From Roseiarcus sp050012775 (lineage in GTDB: Bacteria; Pseudomonadota; Alphaproteobacteria; Rhizobiales; Beijerinckiaceae): DNA of 64,000 nt. This document shows, piece after piece, positions 32,870-42,032 of this stretch (the stretch's first letter is position 1; each line of letters starts with the position of its first letter). Where the stretch lies: NCBI GenBank assembly GCA_050012775.1, contig JBEKGN010000027.1, positions 3,520-67,519 of the forward strand, given 5' to 3'. The position numbers were made by a program, and so were the translations under genes. The notes under the pieces are model-generated. The model was not told the origin of the DNA, searched no databases, and was given only the letters and a program-made list of their open reading frames with translations.

Positions 32870-34111
32870 ATGGACGATCATCATCATCCCGAAATCATCA
32901 TCGTCAAGCGCCGCTCGAACCACGAGGAAGAGCACCACGGCGGCGCCTGGAAGATCGCGTTCGCCGATTTCATGACGGCGATGATGGCGTTCTTCCTCGT
33001 GCTTTGGATCATCAATGCGACCGACAAGAAGACGAAGACGATGATCGCGCATTATTTCAATCCGGTGAAATTGGAGGACGCCGCGAGGTCGCCCAAGAGC
33101 ATTCATGGCGACGAGGCCTCGGCCGCCGTCGACGTTGCGGGCGCCAGCAATCGAGGCTCGTCCGGCGCCGCAGGGGCGACGGACGCCAACAATACGAGCG
33201 GCGACGAGGCGGCTGCGGGCAAAAGCGGCGGCGTGGCGGAGAGCCAGGGCGCCGACACGCCCGAGCGGCGCGGAAACAGCGCTTTGGCCGAAAGGGCGGA
33301 CCCGGCGAACCCAAAGCCCACAATGTCCGAGGGCGTGCTGTTCGCCGACCCCTATCGCAGCCTCGACGCCATCGCCGGCGCTTCGTCGCCGGACGCGCCC
33401 GCCATCGCGCGGAGCGAAGGCGCGAAAAACGCGATCGAGACGGCATCGGCGAATCCGGACGCTCTTCGCGATCCCTTCCGTCCGATTGGACGCGACGTCG
33501 CGACGGACGCGCTCGACGCGGGCGCGAGCGAACCCCCGCGGACCCCGAGCGCCGCTTCGCCGCCGCCGGGCGAGGACGCCAAACCAGCAACGGCCGCGCC
33601 GCCTTCGAGCGGCGCGGCTGCGCCCGCGGCGCAGCAGCCTCTCGCGGCGACGGCCGCCCGCTTGCAGAAGGAGTTGGAGCTGCAGGTCGGCGCGCTCGGG
33701 ACGTCGCATCTCGGCCCCGCCATCGACGTGAAAGCGACCGATGAGGGGTTGCTCATCAGCCTGACCGACCGCCTGAACTTCAGCATGTTCGCCATCGGCT
33801 CGGCGGAGCCTCAGCGCCAGGTGGTGCAGGCGATGGAGGCGGTCGCCCACATCTTGAAAGATCGCCCAGGCGTGATCGTCGTGCGCGGACACACTGACGG
33901 TCACCCCTACAAGTCGGCGACCTATGACAACTGGCGCCTCTCTTCGGCGCGAGCCCAGCTGACCTATTACATGCTTGCGCGAGCCGGCCTTCCGGAGAGC
34001 CGCTTCGAGCGGATCGAAGGCTACGCCGACCGCCGCCTGAGGGATCCCAGCCATCCCTTCGCCGCCGAAAATCGACGCATCGAAATCCTGCTGCGGGAAC
34101 CGAAACCATGA
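32870..34111 (+). CDS. motB: Flagellar motor stator protein MotB
   Basis: A 413-residue stator subunit. A His/Glu-rich N-terminus precedes the single membrane helix (about 31-51), FADFMTAMMAFFLVLWIINA, in which Asp33 is the expected proton-carrying residue. A long Ala/Gly/Ser/Asp-rich periplasmic linker runs from about 75 to 260. The C-terminal OmpA-like peptidoglycan-binding domain contains VVRGHTDGHPYK and ENRRIEILL. The long linker is typical for rhizobial MotB, which works with periplasmic MotC. motC follows with a 4-base overlap, while motA is 8 kb away. Confidence 0.93.
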   Translation: MDDHHHPEIIIVKRRSNHEEEHHGGAWKIAFADFMTAMMAFFLVLWIINATDKKTKTMIAHYFNPVKLEDAARSPKSIHGDEASAAVDVAGASNRGSSGAAGATDANNTSGDEAAAGKSGGVAESQGADTPERRGNSALAERADPANPKPTMSEGVLFADPYRSLDAIAGASSPDAPAIARSEGAKNAIETASANPDALRDPFRPIGRDVATDALDAGASEPPRTPSAASPPPGEDAKPATAAPPSSGAAAPAAQQPLAATAARLQKELELQVGALGTSHLGPAIDVKATDEGLLISLTDRLNFSMFAIGSAEPQRQVVQAMEAVAHILKDRPGVIVVRGHTDGHPYKSATYDNWRLSSARAQLTYYMLARAGLPESRFERIEGYADRRLRDPSHPFAAENRRIEILLREPKP

Positions 34112-35286
34112 AGGCCCGGCCCCTCGTCAACGCGCTCGTGCTTCTGACGCTGGGGATCGGCGCCTCCGCGCCGGCGAGCGCGCAATCGATTTCGGCGCTG
34201 GCGGCCGACCTGCAGGCGCTTCAGGCCCAAATCGCGTCCGGCGATAAATCGGCCTATGCGGCTCAACCAGAGCGTCTGAAGGCGATCGGCGCGGCGATCG
34301 CGGCCGCGAAGCCGGAGGTTTGGCAATCCAAGAGCGAGACCGACGCCGCGATCATTTATCTACTGAGCGGCGGTCAGCCTCGCGATATCGTGCAGTTGCT
34401 GCAGAGCGGCGCCGTGCCGAAGAGCGAAGTGTCGTTCATGCGCGGCGCGATCGCCTATATCGTGGGCAACGAAGCCGAGGCGAATGCGCTTCTGGGAGAC
34501 GTCGATCCGCGCAATCTCGATCTCAGGCTCGCCGGCCAGGTCGCCTTCGCGCAATCCGTCCTCGAGACCTCGCGGGATGAGAAGAAAGCGATCGCTCTGC
34601 TCGATCTCGCGCGTTTGTTGGCCCCTGGCGGCCTGGTCGAGGAAGCAGCCTTGAGACGCGAGGTCATGCTCGCCGGCGATCAGCGCGACATCGATCGCTT
34701 CGCTTCGCTTGCCCGACAATATGCGACACGTTTCGGGCGCTCCGTCTACGCCGACAATTTTCTGCAAGGCTTGGCGGCGGCCGTCTTGCAAGCGGCCCTG
34801 ATCGAGGACCTCCCGAGCTTTCAGAAATTTAGCATTGTCGTTTCTTCGCTGACGCCCGATATCCGGCGCGGCTTCTTACTGACGATCGCGCGCGCCGAGG
34901 CGCTGAACGGCAAATTCGCCGTCGCCGCAATCGCCTCGGGCGAAGCGCTGCGCGCGGCGCCGAGCGACAGCGCCGACGAGGCGCGCGGCAGGCTCTACGA
35001 GGCGGCCGCGCGAATTCTGACTCCCGAATACGACGACGGCGTCGCGGAATTGCAAAGCGTCGCGCCGTCGAAATTGGACAAGCGCGATCAAGCTCTGTTG
35101 GGGGCCGTTCGCGGCGTCGCCGCTTATCTGCGCGAACCGCCGGGCGACGTCGACCCGGGACACGAGCCGGCGTCGCCGCCGCCGCAGGGCGGGAACGACG
35201 AAGCGGCGGCGACGATCGCCCTCGCGGAGGCGGCGATCAGCCGCACCGCCGCCCTGGCGAACGTCGCCGAGAAAGGGAATCTATGA
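34108..35286 (+). CDS. motC: Periplasmic motility protein MotC
   Basis: A 392-residue protein with a signal peptide (about 1-26, ending ASA-Q) and a helical, TPR-like periplasmic body. It contains VSFMRGAIAYIVGNEAEANALL and LARLLAPGGLVEEAALRREV. MotC is known from Sinorhizobium as an alphaproteobacterial periplasmic protein that interacts with MotB and is needed for rotation. Both ends overlap neighbours by four bases (motB stop and fliK start), indicating coupled translation. Confidence 0.9.
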   Translation: MKARPLVNALVLLTLGIGASAPASAQSISALAADLQALQAQIASGDKSAYAAQPERLKAIGAAIAAAKPEVWQSKSETDAAIIYLLSGGQPRDIVQLLQSGAVPKSEVSFMRGAIAYIVGNEAEANALLGDVDPRNLDLRLAGQVAFAQSVLETSRDEKKAIALLDLARLLAPGGLVEEAALRREVMLAGDQRDIDRFASLARQYATRFGRSVYADNFLQGLAAAVLQAALIEDLPSFQKFSIVVSSLTPDIRRGFLLTIARAEALNGKFAVAAIASGEALRAAPSDSADEARGRLYEAAARILTPEYDDGVAELQSVAPSKLDKRDQALLGAVRGVAAYLREPPGDVDPGHEPASPPPQGGNDEAAATIALAEAAISRTAALANVAEKGNL

Positions 35287-36686
35287 GCCTTCTCGCGTTG
35301 AAAGCTTCAATCGGCGGCGCGCCGCCGCTCGCCGAGCATCCCCGCGACCTCGGCGGCAAATCGGCCGGCGGTTCGGAGTTTGCCGCGATCATGAGCGCGC
35401 TTGCCGGCGAAGATCCTCAACCGAACGCGCGCGCCGCCGGCGCCAAAGGAGCCGCCAACGCGCAAGATCGCGCTCCGCCGAGCGAAAACGCGCCGAAACC
35501 GCAAGAATCGAGCGCGATCGACGCGGGACTTGCGGGGCTCGTCTATGGCGCGCTCGCCGCGCCCGTTGGCATGACGCTCAATCAATTCGTTCCGCCGGCC
35601 GCCGGCGGGAAGAACGTCGCGCAGCAAGGCGCCTCCGGTTTGAACTCAGCCGCCGCGAATGGGTCGCCAGCCGTCGGCGGCGCGCTGTGGCGCGCTTTAG
35701 AGGGACGCGGCATGGGCGTGAGTTCCGATCAGGCGACCGGCAGTCTCGACGCCGCGGCGCTTGCGGGCGTCGTCGATGGGCCGCAGACGGTTCAATTGGC
35801 GGCGAGCGGCGACTCCTCTCTTGGCATCGCCGCTATGCGATCCCGCACTTATCTCGGGGTCGACAGCGCCGCGCAAAGCGAAGCCAGAAGTCCGATCTGG
35901 CGCTCGCAGGCGCGTTCGGCCGCGCAAGCGACCGCGCCGGCGCGGTCCGGCGCGACGGGGACTCCTGCGGCCGACAACGCCGCGGTGGCGTCGACCCGCA
36001 ACGAGACGCCGCCCGACAAGCGGTCGACTTCGGGCGGCAACGGATCGCAAAGCGTCTCGGTTCCCGACCCATCCGCCGGCCGCGAGCCGGCCGCGATCGA
36101 CCCCAGCGCTTCGCCCGGCGCCGTCAATCTCGGGGTCAATCCCGTCACGACGGGCGTCGGTCCGATCCCCCTCGGCCAACTGGCCGAGCGCCTCGCTACA
36201 GCAGCGAGCGCCCTGACGTCGCGGGCGCCTGCGTCCAACTCAGCGCCCGCGACAGGCGTGGGAAGCGCCCAAGCGGTCAAGGAACTCCAGATCGATCTCG
36301 ATCCCGCCGATCTCGGCGCCGTGTCGGTGAAGATGCGATTGGTCCAAGGGAAGCTTTCGGTCGTGATGGAAGTCGCGACGCCGAGCACTCTGAAATCCAT
36401 AGAAAGCGAGCGTGGCGCGATCGCCGAGCGGCTGGGCACGACCGCCCAGCCGCTCGAAACTCTGGTCATCAAGGCGAGCGCGACGAGCCAAACCAACGCC
36501 GAGAGCGACAATGCGCGAGATCGAAAACCCGGAAGCCAGGAGAATGGGCAGAACGATTCGAGCCAGGATGCTCAAGGGAATGGGCAGCAGTCCTCTCGCC
36601 GCGAACAGGCGGCGGGTCAGCGGAACCCTCAAGCCATGGCGCGACAGCCTGCGCCTCGCAGCGGGTTTGGCGATCTGCTTGTCTAG
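35283..36686 (+). CDS. fliK: Flagellar hook-length control protein FliK (MotD)
   Basis: A 467-residue secreted ruler protein. The N-terminal ~320 residues are Ala/Gly/Ser-rich and poorly conserved. The compact C-terminal Flg_hook domain (about 335-405) has LQIDLDPADLGAVSVKMRL and ERLGTTAQPLETLVIKA, with a Gln/Ser/Asn-rich tail. FliK measures the hook and switches FlhB specificity; in Sinorhizobium the same gene was first called motD. It overlaps motC by four bases, and the transglycosylase gene begins within its 3' end in another frame. Confidence 0.9.
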   Translation: MSLLALKASIGGAPPLAEHPRDLGGKSAGGSEFAAIMSALAGEDPQPNARAAGAKGAANAQDRAPPSENAPKPQESSAIDAGLAGLVYGALAAPVGMTLNQFVPPAAGGKNVAQQGASGLNSAAANGSPAVGGALWRALEGRGMGVSSDQATGSLDAAALAGVVDGPQTVQLAASGDSSLGIAAMRSRTYLGVDSAAQSEARSPIWRSQARSAAQATAPARSGATGTPAADNAAVASTRNETPPDKRSTSGGNGSQSVSVPDPSAGREPAAIDPSASPGAVNLGVNPVTTGVGPIPLGQLAERLATAASALTSRAPASNSAPATGVGSAQAVKELQIDLDPADLGAVSVKMRLVQGKLSVVMEVATPSTLKSIESERGAIAERLGTTAQPLETLVIKASATSQTNAESDNARDRKPGSQENGQNDSSQDAQGNGQQSSRREQAAGQRNPQAMARQPAPRSGFGDLLV

Positions 36687-37200
36687 CGTCGCCCTCGCGC
36701 GGGGCGCGACGACGGAGCTCTGCGAGCAGGAGATGGCGCGAGCCGCCCAACTGAACGGGATACCCCTGAACATTCTCTATTCCGTTGGTCTCACGGAAAC
36801 CGGGCAGAGAGGAACGCTGAATCCTTACGACATGAACGTGGATGGGCGCGCGGTTCACTCGGCGAGCCTGAGCGAGGCTCTGGCGCGGTTTGCATTCGAG
36901 CGGGCGCGGGGCGCCAAGCTCATCGATGTCGGCTGTATGCAGATCAACCACCATTGGCACGCCGCGCATTTCAATTCCCTCAGCGAAATGTTCGATCCCG
37001 CCCGCAACGTCGATTACGCGGCGAATTACTTGAAGGAGCTCAAGGCGCAGGAGGGCAACTGGACTCTCGCGGTCGCGCGTTACAACGCCGGCCCCGACAA
37101 CCCCAGAGCTCAGAAGACCTATGTCTGCACGGTCATCGGAAACATGGTCGCGAGCGGATTGGGACGTTGGACGCCGAACGCGCGCGAATTTTGCAAATGA
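36544..37200 (+). CDS. Lytic transglycosylase (SLT domain)
   Basis: About 218 residues. A hydrophobic signal segment (about 36-53) precedes a lysozyme-fold SLT domain with ILYSVGLTETG, the probable catalytic Glu85, DVGCMQINHHWH and AVARYNAGPDN. It would cut peptidoglycan glycan strands to let the rod and hook pass, a job done in other bacteria by the FlgJ C-terminal domain, which the flgJ-like gene here lacks. The 5' end overlaps fliK by about 140 bases. The start could also be ATG 36511, 36568 or 36580. Confidence 0.85.
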   Translation: MGRTIRARMLKGMGSSPLAANRRRVSGTLKPWRDSLRLAAGLAICLSSVALARGATTELCEQEMARAAQLNGIPLNILYSVGLTETGQRGTLNPYDMNVDGRAVHSASLSEALARFAFERARGAKLIDVGCMQINHHWHAAHFNSLSEMFDPARNVDYAANYLKELKAQEGNWTLAVARYNAGPDNPRAQKTYVCTVIGNMVASGLGRWTPNAREFCK

Positions 37201-37528
37201 GGAAGCGCCCCGTTGGGCTCCCCGCGCTTCGACGCCCGAACGATCGCGCGCGGGGAAATGCGGAATTGTATATCGTCCAAATGTTGAATAACAAAAAAGT
37301 AAGCAATCTCCGCTAATTTCCTTCGGTCTGAATGAGTCGGACGCTTTCAGTCGCGCCAGGGCGCAATCGCGGCGCGATGCATCCTCGCAGCCATGACGGC
37401 CGCCTAGGCGCAACAGCGAAGGGTCGCGTCCTCATGCCGGCATTGGCCACCCGCGGGTCCGCGCGTTCGCTTCGAGTCCCGCCGCTTCGGCGGCCGAACC
37501 CGACGCGCCGTTTCGTCGCGAGCGCGAA
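37201..37528 (+). other. Intergenic region before the GGDEF gene
   Basis: 328 bases. It starts with a stem-loop GAAGCGC/GCGCTTC (37202-37208 and 37224-37230) one base after the transglycosylase stop; no T-run follows. An AT-rich stretch at about 37262-37325 may contain a promoter. No supported gene. Confidence 0.45.
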
Positions 37529-38563
37529 ATGACGCTCGCCTTCAATGTCAAGCGGTCGCTTCAGTTCGGCGGCGCGCTCGCCTTCATCGTCCTCGGCGCG
37601 CTGAGCGCAGCGCAGTCGCGAAGCAATCCCGTGGCGGAGGCTTATGTGCTCGCGTTGATCTGCGTCAGCACCATCGGCCTCGTCGTCGGCGGAGCGACCT
37701 ATGCGCGAAACTCGCAATCCGATCGCAGCGAGGCTCGCGCGACCGCGATGGAGCGCCGAGACTTCGAACAGAATGTCGATGCGACGCTCGCGTATGTTCT
37801 CAAGCTGATCCACGATCAGGTCGCGGAGGGCGCCAAGTTCCAGGACTCTTTGAGCGGCGCCGATCGCAAGCTTTCGCGAAGCGATTCCTACGACACGATA
37901 CACGAGATCGTCCTCACGCTGATCAACGACAATCGCGCGATGCAGAACAAGGTGAACGCCTTATCCGAAAAACTCGAGCACTCGCGATTCCAAATCACGC
38001 GCCTGCGCTCGAGCCTCACCAGGGCCGAAGAGATCGGCAATCGCGATGGGCTGACGGCGCTCGGCAATCGCCGCTTCTTCGACAACGCGCTGGCGGAGGA
38101 AATCGCAAGGGCGCGCGAATTTGGCGGCGAGTTGTGCATCGCGCTCGCGGACATCGATCATTTCAAGAAGATCAACGATAAATTCGGGCATGTCGCCGGC
38201 GACATGGTGCTGAAACTGTTCGCTGAACTCCTGATGATGAACGTCAAGGGCCAAGACAAGGCGGCGCGATTCGGCGGCGAGGAGTTCGCAATCCTTTTTC
38301 CGGATTCCCAGCTCAGCGAGGCGACCGTGGCGGTCAACCAAATTCACAAGCAGCTCGAAAGCAAACAATGGGCGGTCGCCGCGAGCGGCGAGCGCATCGG
38401 CGCCGTTACCGCTTCGTTTGGCGTCGCAAGACTGCAGGCCGGCGAGTCCGCGGAGGACCTGATCCGGCGCGCCGACGCCAAGCTCTATGAAGCAAAATCA
38501 AGTGGAAGGAATCGGGTCTTGGTCGACACCGCGGGCGAGACCGAACGTGAGGTCGAAGTGTGA
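37529..38563 (+). CDS. Membrane-bound diguanylate cyclase (GGDEF)
   Basis: A 344-residue protein. Two membrane helices (about 12-30 and 40-61) and a cytoplasmic helical/coiled-coil linker (about 70-175) lead into a GGDEF domain (about 180-335) with DGLTALGNRRFF, DIDHFKKIND and the active-site loop GGEEF at 249-253. All catalytic landmarks are intact, so it should make c-di-GMP from GTP. The product-inhibition I-site is degenerate: KGQD (240-243) instead of RxxD. It sits inside the flagellar locus and overlaps the following J-domain-like gene by four bases. Confidence 0.9.
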   Translation: MTLAFNVKRSLQFGGALAFIVLGALSAAQSRSNPVAEAYVLALICVSTIGLVVGGATYARNSQSDRSEARATAMERRDFEQNVDATLAYVLKLIHDQVAEGAKFQDSLSGADRKLSRSDSYDTIHEIVLTLINDNRAMQNKVNALSEKLEHSRFQITRLRSSLTRAEEIGNRDGLTALGNRRFFDNALAEEIARAREFGGELCIALADIDHFKKINDKFGHVAGDMVLKLFAELLMMNVKGQDKAARFGGEEFAILFPDSQLSEATVAVNQIHKQLESKQWAVAASGERIGAVTASFGVARLQAGESAEDLIRRADAKLYEAKSSGRNRVLVDTAGETEREVEV

Positions 38564-39048
38564 AAGGCGACTTCGCCGGACCGGAATCCATGGCGCAGAG
38601 GAACGACTCGACCTTTAGCCGGGTGTTGGACGAGGTCGTGCGCTCCGACGATTCGGAGCGACGGTTCGGACGAGCAGGCATGCCTCACGGCTATCCGTTC
38701 GCGACCCTCGCCCCTCCGGTGCAGTCCGACGCAAGCAGGGAGTGCGGGCCGAGCGAGCGTTGGGATCAAGCGCTCGATTGGATCGCAGAGCCGCAAGACG
38801 CCGCGAGCGCGCCCGACATGGCGGGCGCGCCGAGCGACAACGCCGCCTTGATCGCCGCGGAGCTCGGTTTGACGGGCGCGCTCACGCATGACGAACTCAA
38901 CCGGGCGCGGCGCCAATTCATGTGGAACAACCACCCGGATCGGCGTCCCGACGTGCCGCGCGAACTCGCCAATCGACGCGTGGCGATCGCCAATATGCTC
39001 GTCGACCGCGCGCAAAGCGCGCTCACGGGCCGACGGCCTCCGCCGTGA
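38560..39048 (+). CDS. Small J-domain-like protein in the flagellar locus
   Basis: A 162-residue protein. The first ~95 residues are low-complexity. The C-terminal ~60 residues, LGLTGALTHDELNRARRQFM, WNNHPDRRPDVP and a following helix ending MLVDRAQSAL, resemble the core of a J-domain with its invariant HPD (125-127). That tripeptide stimulates DnaK ATPase. No Gly/Phe or zinc-finger part of DnaJ is present. The GTG start overlaps the GGDEF stop (GTGA); ATG 38590 is an alternative. It may be a specialised co-chaperone for flagellar or c-di-GMP components. Confidence 0.6.
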   Translation: MKGDFAGPESMAQRNDSTFSRVLDEVVRSDDSERRFGRAGMPHGYPFATLAPPVQSDASRECGPSERWDQALDWIAEPQDAASAPDMAGAPSDNAALIAAELGLTGALTHDELNRARRQFMWNNHPDRRPDVPRELANRRVAIANMLVDRAQSALTGRRPPP

Positions 39049-39083
39049 CGATCGCTCGCGCGGCGCGCGGGGATCGCCAAAGG

Positions 39084-39692
39084 TCAATCGCCGGCGCCGA
39101 AGATCATCCGTCGCGCGAACGGTCCATTCCCATTGTCGAGGCCTTTCGTCTCCGGCTTGTCGTTCGTCAACAGCGTTGCGCCCGACTCGTCGACCAGCGC
39201 CCAACGCCCGTCGCGTTTGACGATCGACGCGACGCGTCCAAGACCCGGCGCGACTTCGCCGGGCTTGACGACCCTTATTTCCGAGCCGTTGCTCAGCCAA
39301 GCCATTCCCGGCTCGACCGCGACGATCCGATAGCCTTCGGCGCCGGTCGATCCGCCGACCGCGCCGTGGGCGATCGACCCGGTCGGCGCCATGTCGAGAG
39401 AATCGTCGGCGACGCGGCGGTTCGCCGCCGCGACGGGCGGCGACTCGGCGAGCGTCGGCGGCGACGGTCCCCGTGGCTTGGCGAAAATCGCGAGATATTG
39501 CAGTCCATTGACACGGGGTTCGTGATTGTCCTGGAGAAGCATGTAGCCGGCGAAGGCGATCGAACCGACCGCCATCGCCACGCCGGCGCCGACGAGCGCG
39601 AAATCGCCGAGCGAGGTCAATATGATGTGCCGCGAGACGCCGGACGCGGTCGAGGCGATGTGGCGAATGGCGGAGAAATCCAGCAATTTCAT
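39084..39692 (-). CDS. Single-pass membrane protein of unknown function, downstream of fliI
   Basis: About 202 residues. One membrane helix (about 29-52, LGDFALVGAGVAMAVGSIAFAGYM) follows a short amphipathic N-terminus. The rest is probably periplasmic: a Pro/Ala/Ser linker, then a small beta-rich domain YRIVAVEPGMAWLSNGSEIRVV...LGRVASIVKRDGRWALVD. It is the last gene of the minus-strand flgF-fliI operon. I do not recognise a family. The domain reminds me weakly of type II/IV secretion PilP-like or SH3-type folds, which I cannot confirm. ATG 39692 has AGG upstream. Confidence 0.6.
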   Translation of the reverse strand: MKLLDFSAIRHIASTASGVSRHIILTSLGDFALVGAGVAMAVGSIAFAGYMLLQDNHEPRVNGLQYLAIFAKPRGPSPPTLAESPPVAAANRRVADDSLDMAPTGSIAHGAVGGSTGAEGYRIVAVEPGMAWLSNGSEIRVVKPGEVAPGLGRVASIVKRDGRWALVDESGATLLTNDKPETKGLDNGNGPFARRMIFGAGD

Positions 39693-39726
39693 GCGACCTG
39701 CTTTCGTGAGCCCGCCCAAGCGGCCG

Positions 39727-41121
39727 TCAGCCTGCAGGCTGATTGGGCGGCTCTTCGGGTTTGGCGTCGCTTCGGAGGGCCGCGGCGAGCTCGATGAACG
39801 GATCCTCGCAGGGCGGCGAGGACAGCGTCTGGGTCATCGCATCATAAATGCGCGGCACGGACTTCACGGCTTGATCGAGCAGCGGGTCGGCGCCCGGCGT
39901 GAAGCCGCCCATCAGCCGAAGATCCCGTGTTTCCTCGTAGCGGGCGATCAGCGCGCGCAGTTTCGAGACCAGCTTGCGCTGCTCGGGCGTCCAGCTGGGA
40001 TTGGCGAGGCGCGAAACCGACGAGAGAATATTGACCGCGGGAAATCGCCCCTGGTCGGCGATCGCGCGATCGAGCACGATGTGGCCGTCGAGCGTGCCGC
40101 GAATGCAGTCCGCGACCGGGTCGTTGTGGTCGTCGCCGTCCACCAGAACCGAAAACACCCCGGTGATCGACCCGGCGCCCTCGACCCCGGGGCCGGCGCG
40201 TTCGAGCAACCGCGGCAGATCGCTGAACACGCTCGGCGCGTAACCGCGCGCGACCGCCGGCTCGCCGGCGGCCAACGCGACGTCTCTTGCCGCGTGCGCG
40301 AAGCGCGTCACCGAATCGACGATCAGCAGCACCGCGTCGCCGCGATCGCGGAAATATTCGGCGACCGCCATCGCCGTCCTCGGCGCGAGGCGCCGCATCA
40401 TCGGGCTCTCGTCGCCCGTGGAGACGACGGCGATCGCCGATTGGCGGTTCGCGGCGAGCGTGTCGTCGAGAAATTCGCGCACTTCTCGACCTCGCTCGCC
40501 GACGAGCGCGATCACCACCGTATCGAAGTCGGGGGCGCGCGCGAGCATCGAGAGAAGCGTCGATTTACCGACCCCCGAGCCGGCGAAAACGCCGATGCGC
40601 TGGCCGGCGCAAAGCGGCGTGAAAAAGTCGATCACGCGAATTCCCGATTTGATCGGCTTGTTGACGCGCGAGCGCTGCAAGGCGGGCGGCGGCTCGCCGT
40701 CGAGCGGCATCGCGCGCTCCCCTGGCTTGAGTTCTCCAGCCCCGTCGATCGGGCGCCCGAGCGCGTCGATCACCCGACCCTTCCATTCGGGATGCGGCCT
40801 GAGCGAAAGACTCTCGGCCCGATAGGCGCGCGCGCCGATAGCGGCGTCGCAACGCGAGTCGAACGGCTTTAGGGTGACGGCGGCGTCTTCGATCCTGACG
40901 ACCTCGCCGAGTTGGACGCGATCGCCCACATCGACGCTCACACATTCTCCGAGTCTGAGAAATCGCGACAGGCCGGCCACCCGATAGTGCGACATCGCGA
41001 TTTCCGTCACGACGCCGCTGACCCGGGTCCGCGGCAAGGCCTTGGCGCCCCATGCCAACTTGCTTTCGAGCCGATCGAGCGCGTCGGGGCGCCGGCGAGA
41101 AGCTTCATTATTCCCAGTCAT
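39727..41121 (-). CDS. fliI: Flagellum-specific ATP synthase FliI
   Basis: A 464-residue export ATPase. It has Walker A AGSGVGKST (about 180-188), the GERGREVREF segment, Walker B VLLIVDSVTRFAHA and the catalytic-site region GAGSITGVFSVLVDGDD. FliI unloads export chaperones at the base of the type III gate with FliH and FliJ. It is located between flgF (37 bases upstream) and the membrane protein gene (34 bases downstream), all on the minus strand, an arrangement seen in rhizobia. Confidence 0.95.
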   Translation of the reverse strand: MTGNNEASRRRPDALDRLESKLAWGAKALPRTRVSGVVTEIAMSHYRVAGLSRFLRLGECVSVDVGDRVQLGEVVRIEDAAVTLKPFDSRCDAAIGARAYRAESLSLRPHPEWKGRVIDALGRPIDGAGELKPGERAMPLDGEPPPALQRSRVNKPIKSGIRVIDFFTPLCAGQRIGVFAGSGVGKSTLLSMLARAPDFDTVVIALVGERGREVREFLDDTLAANRQSAIAVVSTGDESPMMRRLAPRTAMAVAEYFRDRGDAVLLIVDSVTRFAHAARDVALAAGEPAVARGYAPSVFSDLPRLLERAGPGVEGAGSITGVFSVLVDGDDHNDPVADCIRGTLDGHIVLDRAIADQGRFPAVNILSSVSRLANPSWTPEQRKLVSKLRALIARYEETRDLRLMGGFTPGADPLLDQAVKSVPRIYDAMTQTLSSPPCEDPFIELAAALRSDAKPEEPPNQPAG

Positions 41122-41158
41122 GCGCCAATCCCAATGTCGCTTCGGTTGCCCGCGTCGC

Positions 41159-41884
41159 TCAGCCGGAAGCGCCGAGCGTCTTGATGGCCTCTTGCAGCGA
41201 CGCCTCCGTTTGCGACACTTGCGAGTTGACGCCGTCGAACGCCCGCGTCACGGCGATCAGTTTCGTCATCTCCTCGATCGGATTGACGTTGGCCCCTTCG
41301 ACGAACCCCTGGACGATGCCGTTTTTAGTGAAGTCGAGAATGGGCGTCGCCGGCTTGTCGGGCATGACGCCGGAATTCTCGGTGCGCGTCAGCTTGGCGT
41401 CGTCGTCGATCTCGAAGAGACCGATCGCGCCGACTTGCTTGCCGTCTTGAGCGATCATGCCGTCGCCCGAAATAGTCGGCGCGTTGGCTGCCGGGTCGAG
41501 GATGATCGGCGCCCCGCCCGCGTCGAGAACGGCATTGCCGTTCAGAGTCTGAAGGGCGCCGGTCTCGGAAATGCGCATGCGGCCGTCGCGCGTATAGGCG
41601 AGCCCATTGGCGGTCTCGATCGCCATCCAGCCCGTGCCTTGCACGGCGACATCGAACGGATTGCCCGTCTTGACCGAGGCGCCGGTCTGCCGGGATATGA
41701 AGGTCGACCCAGGCGAAACATAGGCGATCTGATTGTCGCCGGCTCTGGCGACCTCGGTCTCGAAGGACACCCCATCCGCGCGATAGCCGACGGTGTTCAT
41801 GTTCGCGACGTTGTTGGCGATCGTCTCCAATCGCCGTTCCAGAGCAACCTGCGCCGACAAGGCGACGTAAAGACCATTCTGCAT
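41159..41884 (-). CDS. flgF: Flagellar basal-body rod protein FlgF
   Basis: A 241-residue proximal rod protein. The typical start MQNGLYVALSAQVALERRLE leads into the rod motif IANNVANMNTVGYRADG. A central Dx domain contains RDGRMRISETGALQTLNG, and the C-terminal rod helix is present. ATG 41884 is chosen because FlgF proteins begin with this motif; an in-frame ATG at 41956 would add 24 residues. It is the first gene of the minus-strand operon, divergent from motA across about 150 bases. Confidence 0.93.
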   Translation of the reverse strand: MQNGLYVALSAQVALERRLETIANNVANMNTVGYRADGVSFETEVARAGDNQIAYVSPGSTFISRQTGASVKTGNPFDVAVQGTGWMAIETANGLAYTRDGRMRISETGALQTLNGNAVLDAGGAPIILDPAANAPTISGDGMIAQDGKQVGAIGLFEIDDDAKLTRTENSGVMPDKPATPILDFTKNGIVQGFVEGANVNPIEEMTKLIAVTRAFDGVNSQVSQTEASLQEAIKTLGASG

Positions 41885-42032
41885 GCCGAGACCCGTAACG
41901 GGCGCCCGCCGCGTCGTGGCCGGCCCGTTCGAGAACATTGGCCCCACGCCTTGCATGAGGCTGACCTCGGAGAATCAGCCTGGCGTAAGTTTGTGGCTGC
42001 ACGGTCGATGGGCCGAGCGACGGGAGAGCGCA

